DNA of 64,000 bases from Physella acuta (Eukaryota > Mollusca > Gastropoda > Physidae), in the NCBI RefSeq assembly GCF_028476545.1, contig NW_026731879.1, forward strand, positions 204,001 to 268,000, read 5' to 3'. Below, piece after piece: positions 26,558 through 38,346 of this stretch. The position numbers and the translations under genes are program-made. The notes below the pieces were generated by a model. It worked only from the letters and a program-made list of their open reading frames with translations, searched no databases and had not been told where the DNA came from. Position 1 is the first letter of the stretch; every line of letters begins with the position of its first letter.

Positions 26558-29500
26558 CTAAACAATCTCCACACTGCTCTCTACATCATCCATCAAGCTC
26601 CGCATCAATTCTGCCCAGAATTGCTCCGTGTCTTTAAAGAACAAGATCCTGTGCCTGACCTGTCTGAAGTACGTGTGGAGCCCCCAGCTACGGGGCTCCC
26701 TGCTGAGGGGGGTGACCAGCACGGGCACCAGCAGACGCCGCCCCGTCTGCCGCTCGTGCTCCATGGCGAGCCGCAGCTCCAGGTACCTGTGATAGTCCTC
26801 GAATATGTCGCGAGTCAGCAGGACGACGGTTTTCCGCGTGCCCACGATGGCCCCTGCGATGCTGGAGCTGAGGTCTCCACCATCGAAGTTGACCTCCGCC
26901 AGGATGTAGGTCACACCCTTCTGGTCAAGCCTCTGGCGAAACATGCGCACTACGTCACGGTACTCGGGCTCCTGGTCAAAATGTAGCAGAAATTAAAATC
27001 ATTGCAATGTATTTTATTTACACTACTACTAAAAGATTTTAGTAAAATCTATACTAGCTGTTTTCACCCGTTGAGTAAAAACTACAACGGGCACTCAGCC
27101 GTTTATATTTCGCTTTTTCTCTACCCTTCAGTTAGAATCGGACATCGATTATCGATAAACAATCTTTAAAAATGTACACATTTCTGTGTTTGTTTTTACA
27201 GTTGTAAAAGTATCTAGTGTGTACTTTATTTATTATCTTGTTTAAAAAAATATTTTTTTTATTTTCAGACTTAGTTTTCGTTGTGTTTTTTTTTTATCGG
27301 CGTAAGGTGCTCATTTACCCACATCTTCATGTTAGATTCATGCACCAACCTAAACATGAAAAACTTAAGCGGGACAAAAACTATGAAATTCACTGGTGTA
27401 ACTCTCTAATTAAAAAATTTAGTTTGATCGGAAAAATCTAAACGTAAATCTTAATTCTAAACATAAACCTAAATTCTAAACATAAACCTAAAGTCTAAAT
27501 GTAAACTTAAAATCTAAATGTAAACTTAAAATCTAAATATAAACTTAAAATCTAAACATAAACCTAAAATCTAAACATGAACCTAAAATCTGAACATAAA
27601 CCTAAAATCTAAATGTAAACTTAAAATCTAAACGCGAGCACTGGAGCTCACTACCGACGACTGCGTGAGTCACGTTCCCGTCCTAGAAATTTGCCATGAA
27701 AAATTCCCAACTAAACCAACTGAAATCCTTTATTTATGACAAGCCACCCCCCCCCCCCCCCCACCCCCTAAGAACACGTGTAGAAATTAAGTCTGCTCCA
27801 GACTGTAAAGAGAAACCTCGCGATCACATTGGTGGGAACATGTACTACGTACACATGCATGGGCAGCTATCGCGGGTACCGTCTAGCGGAAATGAACTTA
27901 CCTGTTCGTAAGTAAGGTAAACGTCCTTGAGATATTGGTGTGGAATGAGCCCAGAGTGGAGCGTTCTGATGTGGATGTGGTACCGATAGAGCAGCTTGTA
28001 CTGGTGGTAGTAAATGGTGGCCGCCATGCTGGTCCCGCCCACCAGCAGCACGCAGGCCACCAGGACCACAAAAAATGTGGTCTGGCCCACACAGGACCTC
28101 TCCAGCTGCGCTAGAAGCGCTGGCATCGTGCTGTAGGCGGCGCTCCTGCCGTTGGGCGTGACACACGTCAGAGACTCCGCCCCATCGATGACGTCAGGCT
28201 CGGCCTGCAGGAACCTGAGGAAGTCCACGTACTGGCAGGAACACTGCAGAGGGTTGCCAGATAAATTGACTTTAAAGTCCGGGTTCTTCAGCTTGAGGTC
28301 GTGCAGGAGGACCACATTGGCAGCAGAGAGTCCACTCAAAGCGTTGTCCGACAGGTCGAGGTAGGCCATGCCCAAAACACGCGTCAAATCTAAATTTAGC
28401 TTCGATAAATGGTTGCCTGACAAGTACAGATACTTGAGCCGTATGTTTTCCAGAAAAATCTTGTCCGGCAGAGACTTGATGCCATTGTGGCTGAGGTCCA
28501 GCTCTTCCAGTCGTGTTAGAGTTGAGAAGATGGCGTCATTTTGATCTGAAGAAAAAACATTTTCTAAAAAGTTTTTGTTTAGTTTGAGAGTTCTGAGAGC
28601 GGTGAGGTTCGCGAAGAATCCTGGACTGACGCGGTAGCAGGCGTTCTGCGAGAGGTCGAAGTACTCCAGGCTGGTGGCGCCAAGGATCGGACCGTCCCAG
28701 CACTTGAGGGAATTCTGGGACACGTCGAAGTACTTGAAGACGTCGTTGTTAAAGATTCTAAAGGCTGGAATACAGTAGCCTAGGTTTAGGTGTGAGCCAC
28801 GGAGGTGGAGGAGACTTTTGGGTAGAGGCACAAGGGATACTTCAGACTTGACATTACTGGGTGTCATTGGCATTTGGCGGCCATAACTTGACATTTGCCT
28901 ACTCGAGGCTCCGGGGCCACCAGATGAAACTGGGCCCTTAGGTGACGTCATTAAGATTCTCGTCAAAATACTGGCTTCCATTGTTGAATTGTCGGTGCAG
29001 TTGTGGTTGTTGCTATTGTCGTTGGTGCTGTTGTCGTTGGTGGTGTTGTCGTTGGTGCTGTTGTCGTTGGTGCTGTTGTCGTTGGTGCTGTTGTCGTTGG
29101 TGCTGTTGTTGTTGTTAGTGCTAATGTGGTTGTTGCTGTTATGGTTGTTGCTGTTGTGATTGCTGTTCGAATAGTTACGGCTGGTATAGACGATTTGTTG
29201 ACTGATATCCAAATCTTGTAGGTTGTACAGTACGAGGGTGGTCGGCAGGAAGTGGGCATCGATTAAATAATTATCCCTGAATGAGATATATTTCAGCGTA
29301 CGGGGTAGGTCGATGATGGCCCGTGGGTGCAGGTACACCAGATAGTTGGATTCTACCTTCAGAACCTCCAGCTTTGTGTTCCTCAGGAACCGGAACACGG
29401 TCTCAGTTCCCTTGACGACATACGCCTGTCTGGCCACGATGGCGCTGATGTCCAGGTAGGTGAGGCTCGAGTCAGCCAGACCTTCTGAGCCCACTTCAAA

Positions 29501-30553
29501 GCCTTCCAGGCCCAGCCCTCTGTTGTACTGAAGGTCCAGAGTCACGAGGGTGGTCAGAGGTTTGAACGTCCAGCGGGGTAGCGCCAGTAGTTCACAGTTG
29601 GACATGTTGACGATGAGGGGTCGGCTGGTGTTGATGCTGGTGAAGTACGACTCCGGCATGTCCTGGTACATCCCGCAGGAGGTGAATACTTCCTTTTCTT
29701 GATACACGCTGAAATTCAGCGTGGCGAGCTGTGTTAGGTTTCCAAAGCCGGCTCCTAGGGGTGCTGGGACACCTTCAATGAAAAGTTCCTTTAGTGATTC
29801 CAGCTTAGCCAAGGCCATGTCTGGGTAGCTGCCCGTGGTGAGTTTGTTGTGGTTTGCATGCACGTGTAAGACCTCCAGGCGAACTAACCCCGTGAAGGCG
29901 TCAACAGGAAACCCGCCGTCTTTGTAAGACAGGAAATTGTTGTTCAAGTAAAGACGTGTCAAACACGGGAGTCCTGAGAAGGAAAAGTTCTGCAGACGTG
30001 CAATGCTGTTGAAGGAAAGATTCAAATGCAACAAAGCCGGCATCCCCTCGAACAGAGACGGGGGGAGGGACGATATGGCGTTCATGGACAAATCAAGGTG
30101 GGTCAGGTGGGTCAAGTTGTCAAAGACCTGACCCTCCAGGGACGACAGGCTGCAGTGGACGAGCTCTAGACGGGTCAACTTGACCTGGTGGCTGAAGGTG
30201 CACGGGTCGACACGGCCAAGGTCGTTGTGTGATAGGGTCAAGGTCTCCAGTCGCGTCAGCTGTTGCAGGTCAGCGCAGGTCACGCGCAGCAGGTTGTAGT
30301 CAAGGTGAAGGTCAGTGACGTCCACTGGGATGTAAGGGACCTGGGTCAATGACCGACCCCCGCAGTCCACACTCAGACCCCCGGGCACTGGGGTACACGA
30401 GCAATTGCTTGAGCACAGGGAGGATTCGTTCCTGGTGCCTAGAGCTCCGGGGGGAGATGGGAGGGCGGGTGGGGTAGCTTTTGACGATCTGACATAGCAA
30501 CAGGTCACGTGACCTCTGACAACCAACAAAACAAAGAGCAAATGTCCCCACAT
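26558..30553 (-). CDS. Toll-like receptor, two coding exons (30553-27902 and 26971-26558)
   Basis: Predicted 1,021-residue pattern-recognition receptor of the cell or endosomal membrane that would signal through TIR adaptors. The start is the ATG at 30553; the frame further upstream has no ATG, and a splice acceptor (TTCTACTTCCAG) ends at 30562, so a 5' untranslated exon is likely. Order: signal peptide (1-20), LRRNT with CSSNCSC (about 47-66), about 22 leucine-rich repeats, a single LRRCT (NPLQCSCQYVDFLRFLQ), transmembrane segment (about 823-848), TIR domain. An Asn-rich insertion lies at about 454-521, between two groups of repeats. The 929-bp intron (donor GTAAGT, acceptor GACCAG) is phase 0 and cuts the TIR domain just after box 1 (DVYLTY). 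Box 3 keeps Phe-Trp (QFWAEL). Box 2 reads VNFDGG (about 911-916) where RDxxPG is usual, so the BB loop is diverged. One LRRCT places it with single-cysteine-cluster, vertebrate-like TLRs. No break is visible. It is well supported as a TLR; the subfamily is unknown. Confidence 0.93.
27430..27637. repeat. TLR intron minisatellite
   Basis: About eleven copies of an AT-rich unit of 17-20 bp, typified by AAATCTAAATGTAAACTT, inside the TLR intron. The rest of this intron (26972-27900) holds T-rich sequence and a run of C at about 27748. No other gene is seen in it. Confidence 0.85.
28981..29190 (-). repeat. in-frame 15-bp minisatellite inside the TLR ectodomain
   Basis: The coding strand repeats AACGACAACAGCACC and variants, giving Asn-Asp-Asn-Ser-Thr units. 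At least eight N-x-S/T sequons fall within about 50 residues. The tract interrupts the leucine-rich-repeat solenoid roughly two thirds along, at a place comparable to the insertion loop of TLR7-9-type receptors. That comparison is inference. Confidence 0.9.
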
Positions 30554-30594
30554 GATCAGACCTGGAAGTAGAACAAGACATGGCGTAAGCAATA

Positions 30595-30760
30595 GTTTAG
30601 TTGATGTTTGAGTTGAGTTAGGAGACGTTGGTACAGAAATTTTAAAGGTTTAGTTGATGTTTGAGTTGAGTTAGGATACGTTTGTACAGAAATTATAAAG
30701 GTTTAGTTGATGTTTAGGCTGAGTTAGGAGACGTTGGTACAGAAATTTTAAAGAATTCTA
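30595..30760. repeat. 63-bp triplicate upstream of the TLR gene
   Basis: Three copies containing AGTTGATGTTTGAGTTGAGT. Confidence 0.85.
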
Positions 30761-30789
30761 TATCTGGTTATAGCACACTACACTAAGCA

Positions 30790-31912
30790 AGCTATCTAAA
30801 CACTACACCACTGTGCTAAGATGACTACACACTACACCACTCTGCTAAAATGACTACACACTACACCACTGTGCTAAGATGACTACACACTACACCACTG
30901 TGCTAAGATGACTACACACTACACCACTGTGCTAAGATGACTACACACTACACCACTGTGCTAAAATGACTACACACTACACCACTAAGATGACTACACA
31001 CTAAACCATTGTGCTAAGATGACTACACACTACACCACTGTGCTAAAATGACTACACACTACACCACTAAGATGACTACACACTACACCACTGTGCTAAG
31101 ATGACTACACACTACACCACTGTGCTAAGATGACTACACACTACACCAATGTGCTAAAATGACTACACACTACACCATTGCATTGTGCTAAGATGACTAC
31201 ACACTACACCACTGTGCTAAGATGACTACACACTACACCACTGTGCTAAGAGGACTACACACTACACCACTGTGCTAAAATGACTACACACTACACCACT
31301 GTGCTAAAATGACTACACACTACACCACTGTGCTAAGATGACTACACACTACACTACTGTGCTAAGATGACTACACACTACACCACTGTGCTAAAATGAC
31401 TACACACTACACCACTGTGCTAAGATGACTACACACTACACCACTGTGCTAAGATGACTACACACTACACCACTGTGCTAAGATGACTACACACTACACC
31501 ACTGTGCTAAGATGACTACACACTACAACACTGTGCTAAGATGACTACACACTACACCATTGTGCTAAAATGACTACACACTACACCACTAAAATGACTA
31601 CACACTACACCACTGTGCTAAGATGACTACACACTACACCATTGTGCTAAGATGACTACACACTACACCATTGTGCTAAGATGACTACACACTACACCAA
31701 TGTGCTAAAATGACTACACACTACACCATTGCATTGTGCTAAGATGACTACACACTACACCACTGTGCTAAAATGACTACACACTACACCACTGTGCTAA
31801 GATGACTACACACTACACCATTGTGCTAAGATGACTACACACTACACCACTGTGCTAAGATGACTACACACTACAACACTGTGCTAAAATGTTACACACT
31901 ACACCACTGTGT
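30790..31912. repeat. 29-bp satellite, about 38 copies
   Basis: Units contain ACACTACACCACTGTGCTAA; some units have lost about 9 bp. Confidence 0.96.
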
Positions 31913-32090
31913 TGACTTGATTACTCTAAAAACGTTAAATAGTTGCATAACCGTACAATACCTGGCACCATGGAGTGCTAACATTACTTCACTGACGAGT
32001 TACTTAAAGAGGCAAGACCTAGTCATTATGGTTAGTCGACTGTAACAAGGCTACGTATGTAGTCTGATAAGTAGCTGGGGAATTCTCGGT

Positions 32091-32091
<1 letters not shown>

Positions 32092-32158
<67 letters not shown>
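32092..32158. repeat. TA microsatellite
   Basis: Uninterrupted TA repeat. The flanking DNA (31915-32600 and 32730-33635) is AT-rich with no gene seen. Confidence 0.95.
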
Positions 32159-32161
<3 letters not shown>

Positions 32162-32599
32162 GAGGCGTGTAACAGAAAGAGCTAGCTATTATAAACACAA
32201 TTCCACAAGAGCATGGGGTTCTTTGAACCAAACTTGACTTTGAAAACTTAATGATCATTTATCAAAGCGGTATTACATAAAAGACGAAGTTGTAAATTTA
32301 TGTGTTACAAACGTATACTAATTAAAATAAATTATCAATCAACGTCTTAAGAAGATCAGCCCAGCCCTGTATTACAATATCATTGGAGAATCAGAACTAA
32401 AAAATTGTGTAAGCTTAAACGTATTAACTTTAGCACAATTTTTATCTTCTCTGATGAAAATAAATTATCACAAAACTGTCTATAACAAAGTGACACACAA
32501 CATATTTTTTGAGAAATTGTTTTTTTATGCGAGTTGACAACTTTTAAAAGACCAACATACTTGACCCCATACTTATTCGTTTATAACCATAACTCTAAA

Positions 32600-32728
32600 C
32601 CTAAACTTATCCGTAACCCGAACCCGAACTCGAACCGAACCCGAACCTGAACCTGAACCTGAACCTGAACCCTAACCCTAACCCTTACCCTAACCCTAAC
32701 CCTAACCCTAACCCTAACCCTAACCCTC
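32600..32728 (+). repeat. interstitial telomere-type repeat
   Basis: About ten CCCTAA units (32665-32727), preceded by degenerate CCCGAA and CCTGAA units. This is the complement of TTAGGG, the telomere repeat of molluscs and most animals. Confidence 0.9.
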
Positions 32729-33635
32729 TCCTTTTCACTTACCCTAACCTTAACTCTACCCCTACCATTACCTTTACTCTAACCTCCAACATAATATAAT
32801 GATTTTAATAAAATCTACTACACTTTTCACAGTTTTACATCTTCCACTGTGTCGTAGACGTAATAGAAAGAATGTACTGTAATTGTTCAAAAGTCTAAAT
32901 CGAGATTTTGATAAGTTTTGACTTTTTTAGCCGGATTTTTTTTTTCAATCCTGTTCGTCTGCCTGTCAGTGTGGATGTGAAAACGATAACGTAAGTACCG
33001 TTTTAGTTAGGTGGACGTTTATTCATATCTAAAAAAAAATGCTTCACCCCTTCGTTAGACGGCATTTCCTCCTATACAATAAAGTATACGGGTCGTTGCT
33101 TTTATTTTTTTTATTTTTTGGCTTTGCTTCCATAGCTATTGTCCAACCAAGGACCAACTACAAGGCAGCAGTTGTTGGATTTTGGAGTTGTCTATCTAGA
33201 AAGGTCGCTGCCGTTTAGCATCATTTAATTCGATGTACTGTCTCAGATCTTCGCTCTCCGTATTGCTATTTACAATTTTTCAAAAACCTTCAGAATTTAA
33301 TATCAGATTCTCATAAAGTATATTCTCAGAACCTATCACATAGTTTTTTAAAAAAAGGATCAATTTTCCCCCAAGCTTGTGTATTTCTAAAGCCTACAGG
33401 TTGTACGGAGATACACCCCCCCACCCCCCCAACATCGACTGGTACATACGTCAATGCTATCCAAATTATAAAGTTTAAAAACTTGAAATCTGATGTTTAA
33501 AACTTCTCAATGAAAAATGATTTTACAATGACACCGGTTTGAAGGTCCAACTATTGTTACATGAAAAACTGCAGGAGTTGATATAATATTGATAAACGAT
33601 TTTTTGGTCGATATTCTTACCACCTGCCCCCACCA

Positions 33636-34275
33636 GGTGAACGGGAAAAAAAGTCGCAGGAAAAATTTTATCGGAAAAAGTCACAGAAATTAAGTCATAG
33701 AAAAAAAGTCACAAAAATATTTTAAGAAATATTTTTTTATTTAATTGTTGTGTATTGTTACATTTTGAGTGTTTATTTATGTGGGTGGTGTTTTTTTTTT
33801 TGGTAGCATATTTGCAAACTTTAAAGCATTATGGTTTAAAACAATAATACATAAAAATACTGTAAGATAATGTATAGAGCAACCTCAAATTTTTTACGTA
33901 TTAAGCTAAATACACTGTAGTAAAGAAAATGTTAAAGACATTTAGGAAATCATTGTGTTTTGCATTTGTTTTTTTCCGCAGGCCATTCATTAATCGGCTT
34001 TTCCTTTGTCGGCCATATTGTGTGTTGTTGACCTTTTGCGTCAATGACAGTCTTTGTACCCTGTCGGCCTTCTGTTTTGATCAAATGCTTTGTTATGTGC
34101 TAAATGTGGGCAGAAAAGGTGGTTGAACTATTGTTGCGATAAGTTGAGTGCAGCAAGTCAGATTATTTACGTGTTATGCCGTCTCACGCTAATTTAAAGT
34201 TAGTGTGTAAAAAAAAAAAAAACAAGATGAAAACCAAGGTTAGAACGTTCTATCAAATTCTATTAAATTAGCTAT
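33636..34275 (+). mobile_element. FB-1 copy, one end missing
   Basis: It starts GGTGAACGGGAAAAAAAGTC, contains the CATATTGTGTGTTGTTGACC and GTGGGCAGAAAAG body segments and breaks off near 34275. Confidence 0.75.
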
Positions 34276-34279
34276 CGTT

Positions 34280-34860
34280 ACCCGTTACACGGGTTAATCG
34301 GGTGACTTTTAGCTCTCTTCTCTGTACAAATAGGCGACCTGTTATTCTTTTAGAGATTTATCTCCAGGGAGCGACATTTCAAACTGTCTGGGGGAGGGTG
34401 TAGGGGATGTGTGTGCGTGGGGGGGGGTGAGGTGTTGGGGGTAGCGGATGCTGTTTTTTTTTTAAATATATTTTTTTATGAATTACTTTTTTTAAATTTC
34501 GTTCGGAGATGAAAGGGGAAGAAACGGTAGAGATGCCTAAAGAAAATATATATCTACGGAACGTGAGTAATTTAATGAATTGTTGTTCAGCTTTTAAAAA
34601 AGTCATAATTGGAAACTTAGGAAAAGAAACACTTGACATCAAGAGCAATGGAATGAAACATTGTTAAGATTGTGAAAAATAACGGGTTTTATCTTATGTA
34701 CTGTCTATATTTATACTTGTTTAAAATAAAGTTGACTACCAATACCTATTAGAAAAATTGAAACCAAATTATATACAGTATTAGTCAACACAATACCATA
34801 TTAAATGTAATAGCTGATTAAGAGGCTTAAAATTAAGAGACTTCATCAAAATGGTATTTA
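34280..34860. other. AT-rich stretch, no feature seen
   Basis: Short G and T runs only. Confidence 0.5.
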
Positions 34861-34865
34861 TGCTG

Positions 34866-35460
34866 TTTTTCTCTTTTAAAAACACCTATTTCGGCTGAGC
34901 ATGGGTCTGATCACATTATCCCTTCATATGCTGAAAAGAAAGAAACAGGTGAACTCTACTTCACCTGCTTCGTGTCCCGTCAAGTCCCGATAGACAACTT
35001 TATCATTCAAATATAAAAAAATATCAATAAATTAATATCCTTGGTGCGTCTCGAACCCTTATCAACCACATGAAATCAATTACACTATCATCTCAGCTAT
35101 TTAGGCACCTTAAGATTTACGAAGAATAAAAGAGGTATTTAAAAACTTAACTTACGCGAATAGGCCCTATTCTTTCAAATTAAATTTTATTCCAAATTAG
35201 CCAATTCCATAGCTAAACAAAGATTTCAATTAAATAATTAAGGCCTGGAATAGTTTACAATAGAAATTTATTATTCGAATAGATTCTAGATTTAGATAGA
35301 GTCTAGCAGGATCTAGATCTATCTCTAGATCTAGATTCTAAGTCCTATGTCTAGTTTTTCCGTAATTCTAGATCTAGAATCTCTAGATCTAGAATCCAAA
35401 TAGATAAAGTAAATTTTATAAGTTTAGGCCAAGAAAATTGTATTGTATACATTTCATAGC
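34866..35460 (-). repeat. SINE-like composite repeat, copy 1
   Basis: On the minus strand a tRNA-like head (A-box TAGCTGAGATGATAG, B-box GGTTCGAGACGCACC, about 35110-35035) leads into a body with GGGACACG and CAGACCCATGC. The upstream flank, rich in CTAGATCTAGA, is repeated with it at two other places. Confidence 0.7.
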
Positions 35461-35519
35461 GTACGTGGATCTAAAATCGAATTTGAATAAAATAGTTCCT
35501 TTCTTTATATTCTAATATC

Positions 35520-35581
35520 GGAATATGACTTTTTTTTTTTTCAAAAAAAAAAAAAAAAAAAAAAAAAAATTGGAATATGAC
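35520..35581. repeat. T12-A30 tract between 10-bp direct repeats
   Basis: GGAATATGAC stands at 35520-35529 and 35572-35581, with a T run followed by an A run between them. It lies immediately beside the NDUFB9 retrocopy. Confidence 0.7.
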
Positions 35582-35593
35582 GCCATTAGTTTT

Positions 35594-36185
35594 TTTTATA
35601 TTTTTTTTAATATAACTTCTTTTATTTGCTGGTTTTCTCGCTACAAAAACACAGTCCAAACAGAATGATTGACCAAATACATTGCGATTGAAATACTATT
35701 GTCAAAGCATCAAACCACATCCTGAAGAAAGGAAATATCATCAATTCTAGTGGCTGACTTCAGAGTCTGACTTTCCGTATTGTTTTTCCCATCTTTCTAT
35801 AAACTCTTTTTTTTCTAATGTCACGCAATGCAAAATATTCTGGATATTGAGCCTTTTCGTGCGACGACCAAAAATCTAGTAGCCAATCAGGAGCAGGATA
35901 TGTTCTTTGATAAGCAACACCACCTGGTGATAAAGGAAATTTGATTGGTTGAGGATGTGACTTCAGAAACAACTCTTTCTGCCCATCTAAAAGCAGTTTC
36001 TTTGCCTTTCGCAAATCTATTTCTTCTTTATGCTCATCAAACCTGGCACGCATTAAAACTGCCTGGTACCGAAATTCAAACCTGTCATATCCTTCGTAGT
36101 GTGCCTGAAGAAGACGTACAGCTTGCTTATATAGACTTCTAACTTTCCTGGCGTGTGAAGTAGCTGACGTTTGTAAATACGCCAT
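35594..36185 (-). pseudogene. NDUFB9: processed NDUFB9 (complex I subunit B9) copy with a frameshift
   Basis: A single-exon reading frame from the ATG at 36185 matches NDUFB9, the LYR-family accessory subunit of mitochondrial complex I. It shows VRSLYKQAVR near the N terminus, RARFDEHKE, HPQPIKFPLSPGGVAYQR and EKAQYPEYFALR. The frame ends at 35760 after 141 codons with an unlike tail. A run of eight A (coding strand, 35806-35813) shifts it; the other frame then reads EFIERWEKQYGKSDSEVSH and stops at 35748, which is the expected C terminus. An AATAAA lies at 35626-35621 and an interrupted A tract follows at about 35610-35590. A 14-bp direct repeat (ACGCCATTAGTTTT) flanks the copy at 35580-35593 and 36179-36192. 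The parent gene normally has introns. All this fits a LINE-mobilised retrocopy. An assembly error in the homopolymer, leaving a working retrogene, is the alternative. Confidence 0.85.
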
Positions 36186-36474
36186 TAGTTTTGTGTTCTT
36201 TCCTAAGTGTAAACATTTGTCACGTCCTAGCTTATTGCGTTCTTGTCACAACTATAAACACTTATCCGGTTGCATATTTAAAACTGGTTTTCTACACTCG
36301 AATATGCCTTTAATTTTTATTGTTCTTGTTTAAATACAATTTAGTTTATACATTTAAAACATTTAACATATTAATTTGAACAAAAGTCCGTATCAAGTTC
36401 TCCATATATCGCTGAAGATACTGATATCATAGCCTGTGAAAATATTTTACGGACGGAGAGATATATAGATAGAT

Positions 36475-36513
<39 letters not shown>

Positions 36514-36569
36514 AAGAAAGAATTGCGCACATAAGCTTTTATATATTAGAATATAACATATAGGCTTAT

Positions 36570-36827
36570 AACGGAATTAAAACCAACGTACTTCATACCA
36601 AATATTTTTTAATAAATATTACCATACGTATACAACCTAGACACATTATATTTAATTAATCGTAAGTTGATTTACACTTTATGAATATTTAATACATAAA
36701 AGTATTAACACATTTCATACAAATATACATTTGTCACTTTTTTCCTGTTATTTTTTTTTTCCTGTGTTTTCTTTCTGTGTTTTTTTTTCTCGTGTTTTTC
36801 GTTCCTGAGACTTTTTTTTCCTACAAC
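36570..36827 (+). mobile_element. FB-1 fragment, one end
   Basis: It repeats the last part of the copy at 36840-37809 (from the CATACTTCAT segment to CCTACAA) and sits head-to-tail before it, separated by about 13 C. Confidence 0.75.
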
Positions 36828-36839
36828 CCCCCCCCCCCC

Positions 36840-37809
36840 GGTGAACGGAAAAAAAGTCACAGTTTTTGCTAGGAAAAAAAGTCACAGAAAAAAAGTCACA
36901 GTGGAAAAATTTTATCGGAAAAAAAGTCAGAAATAAAGTCACAGAAAAAAAGTCACAAAAATCTTTTTAGAAATATTTTTATTAATTTGTTAAGAATTGT
37001 AAATTTTGTATGTTTATTGTTGTAGGTTGTATTTTTTGATAGCATAAATTATTTATAGAGCATTTTGATAAAAGCATTTTGATTTATAACAATTGTAAAT
37101 AAAAATACTCTAAGATAATTAACACAACAATCTCAACTTTTGTTACGTATTTAGTTAAATACGCGATAGAAAAGTTAACTATAGAAGAAATTTAGGCACA
37201 TTTTGCCGTAGGCTATTCTCTGGTCGGCCTCTCCTCAGTAGGCATTGTCCGAACATATTTTGTGTTGTTGACGTTATGCGTCAATGACAGCCTTTGAACC
37301 TTGTCGGTGTTTCTGTTTTGATCCAAAGTTTTGTTATGTAATGAGCGTGATACATGTGGGCAGTAAAGGTGGTTGAACTAATCATAACTATTGTTGCCAT
37401 GAGTTGAGGGCAGCATGTCAGATGAGCTTACCATTTCACGGTAATTTAATATTGGTATTTAAAAAAAACACGATGAAAAATGTGGACTTTGGAGCATTCT
37501 ATTAAATGCTACTAATCTTAAGTTTAACATAATTACAATCTACATACTTCATAATAAATATTTTTAGATGAATTATAAAAATTCCTATGCGTATACAGAC
37601 TACACACATTACATTACATTTAATTAATCCTAAGTTAATTTGCACTCTCTAAATATTTAATACATAAAAGTATTAACAAATATCATGCAAATATATATTT
37701 GTGACTTTTTTTCCTGTGACTTTTTTTTCCTGTGACTTTTTTTCCTGTGACTTTTTTTCTGTGTTTTTTTTTCCTGTGTTTTTTTTTCCTGTGACTTTTT
37801 TTCCTACAA
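36840..37809 (+). mobile_element. FB-1, repeat family with inverted 15-bp arrays, near-complete copy
   Basis: It begins GGTGAACGGAAAAAAAGTC, runs through A-rich units of the type AAAAAAAGTCACAGG, a 700-bp body, then T-rich inverted units (GTGACTTTTTTTCCT) and ends CCTACAA. C tracts flank both ends. The ends resemble FB-2 (GGTnnnCGGAAA). No long reading frame is present. Confidence 0.75.
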
Positions 37810-38268
37810 TTCCCCCCCCCCCCCCCCCCCCCCATCTTGCTCCTGCCAATGAACCGATGCTCTATAGGACGTGGTTTCAAGTCTTGCCGTTGACCTCGCC
37901 TGGTCCTCAATGAACGTGGCCGTAGATTTGTCTTGCCTCTGGCTGTTCCATGCCGCATTCCTTTCACACACACGAAACAAAAATCTGGGACAAAAAATTG
38001 ATTGATTTGACAGGAGCCACCAGAAATAAAGAAGAATTAAACTTTAGCTCCGAGCTAATTGTGCGTGTGTAAGCTCGAGTTTAGTACGGTCAGCATTTAG
38101 AGGTGTAATTAGGTCAGGGTGGGCAGTAAATAATCTTGAGGAGATTAACCAGGACAGATCTCTGATGCTCTCAACTCAGGTGTGAAGGAGAGATAATCCC
38201 CATGACGTCATACACCAGTCCCAGCTGGCGGTGAAAGTGTGACAACTGCACCCAGCGAGCAGCAGACG

Positions 38269-38346
38269 ATGGCCCTCAGACGATGGCCCTCAGACGCCCG
38301 CCTCACGGGCCATCTGTCTTCTATGTCGTCTGCTAACGGTCGCAAG
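38269..38346 (+). CDS. candidate first coding exon, owner unknown
   Basis: An ATG opens 26 codons (MALRRWPSDARLTGHLSSMS, then SANGRK) and ends at a near-consensus donor, CGCAAG followed by GTAAGT, in phase 0. A 14-bp duplication covers the start codon, but only the first ATG stays open to the donor. The upstream 100 bp are less AT-rich than their surroundings. The nearest plus-strand gene is the aquaporin at 49,716, about 11 kb away, so it could be a distant 5' exon of that gene. No homology is recognised and chance cannot be excluded. Confidence 0.35.
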
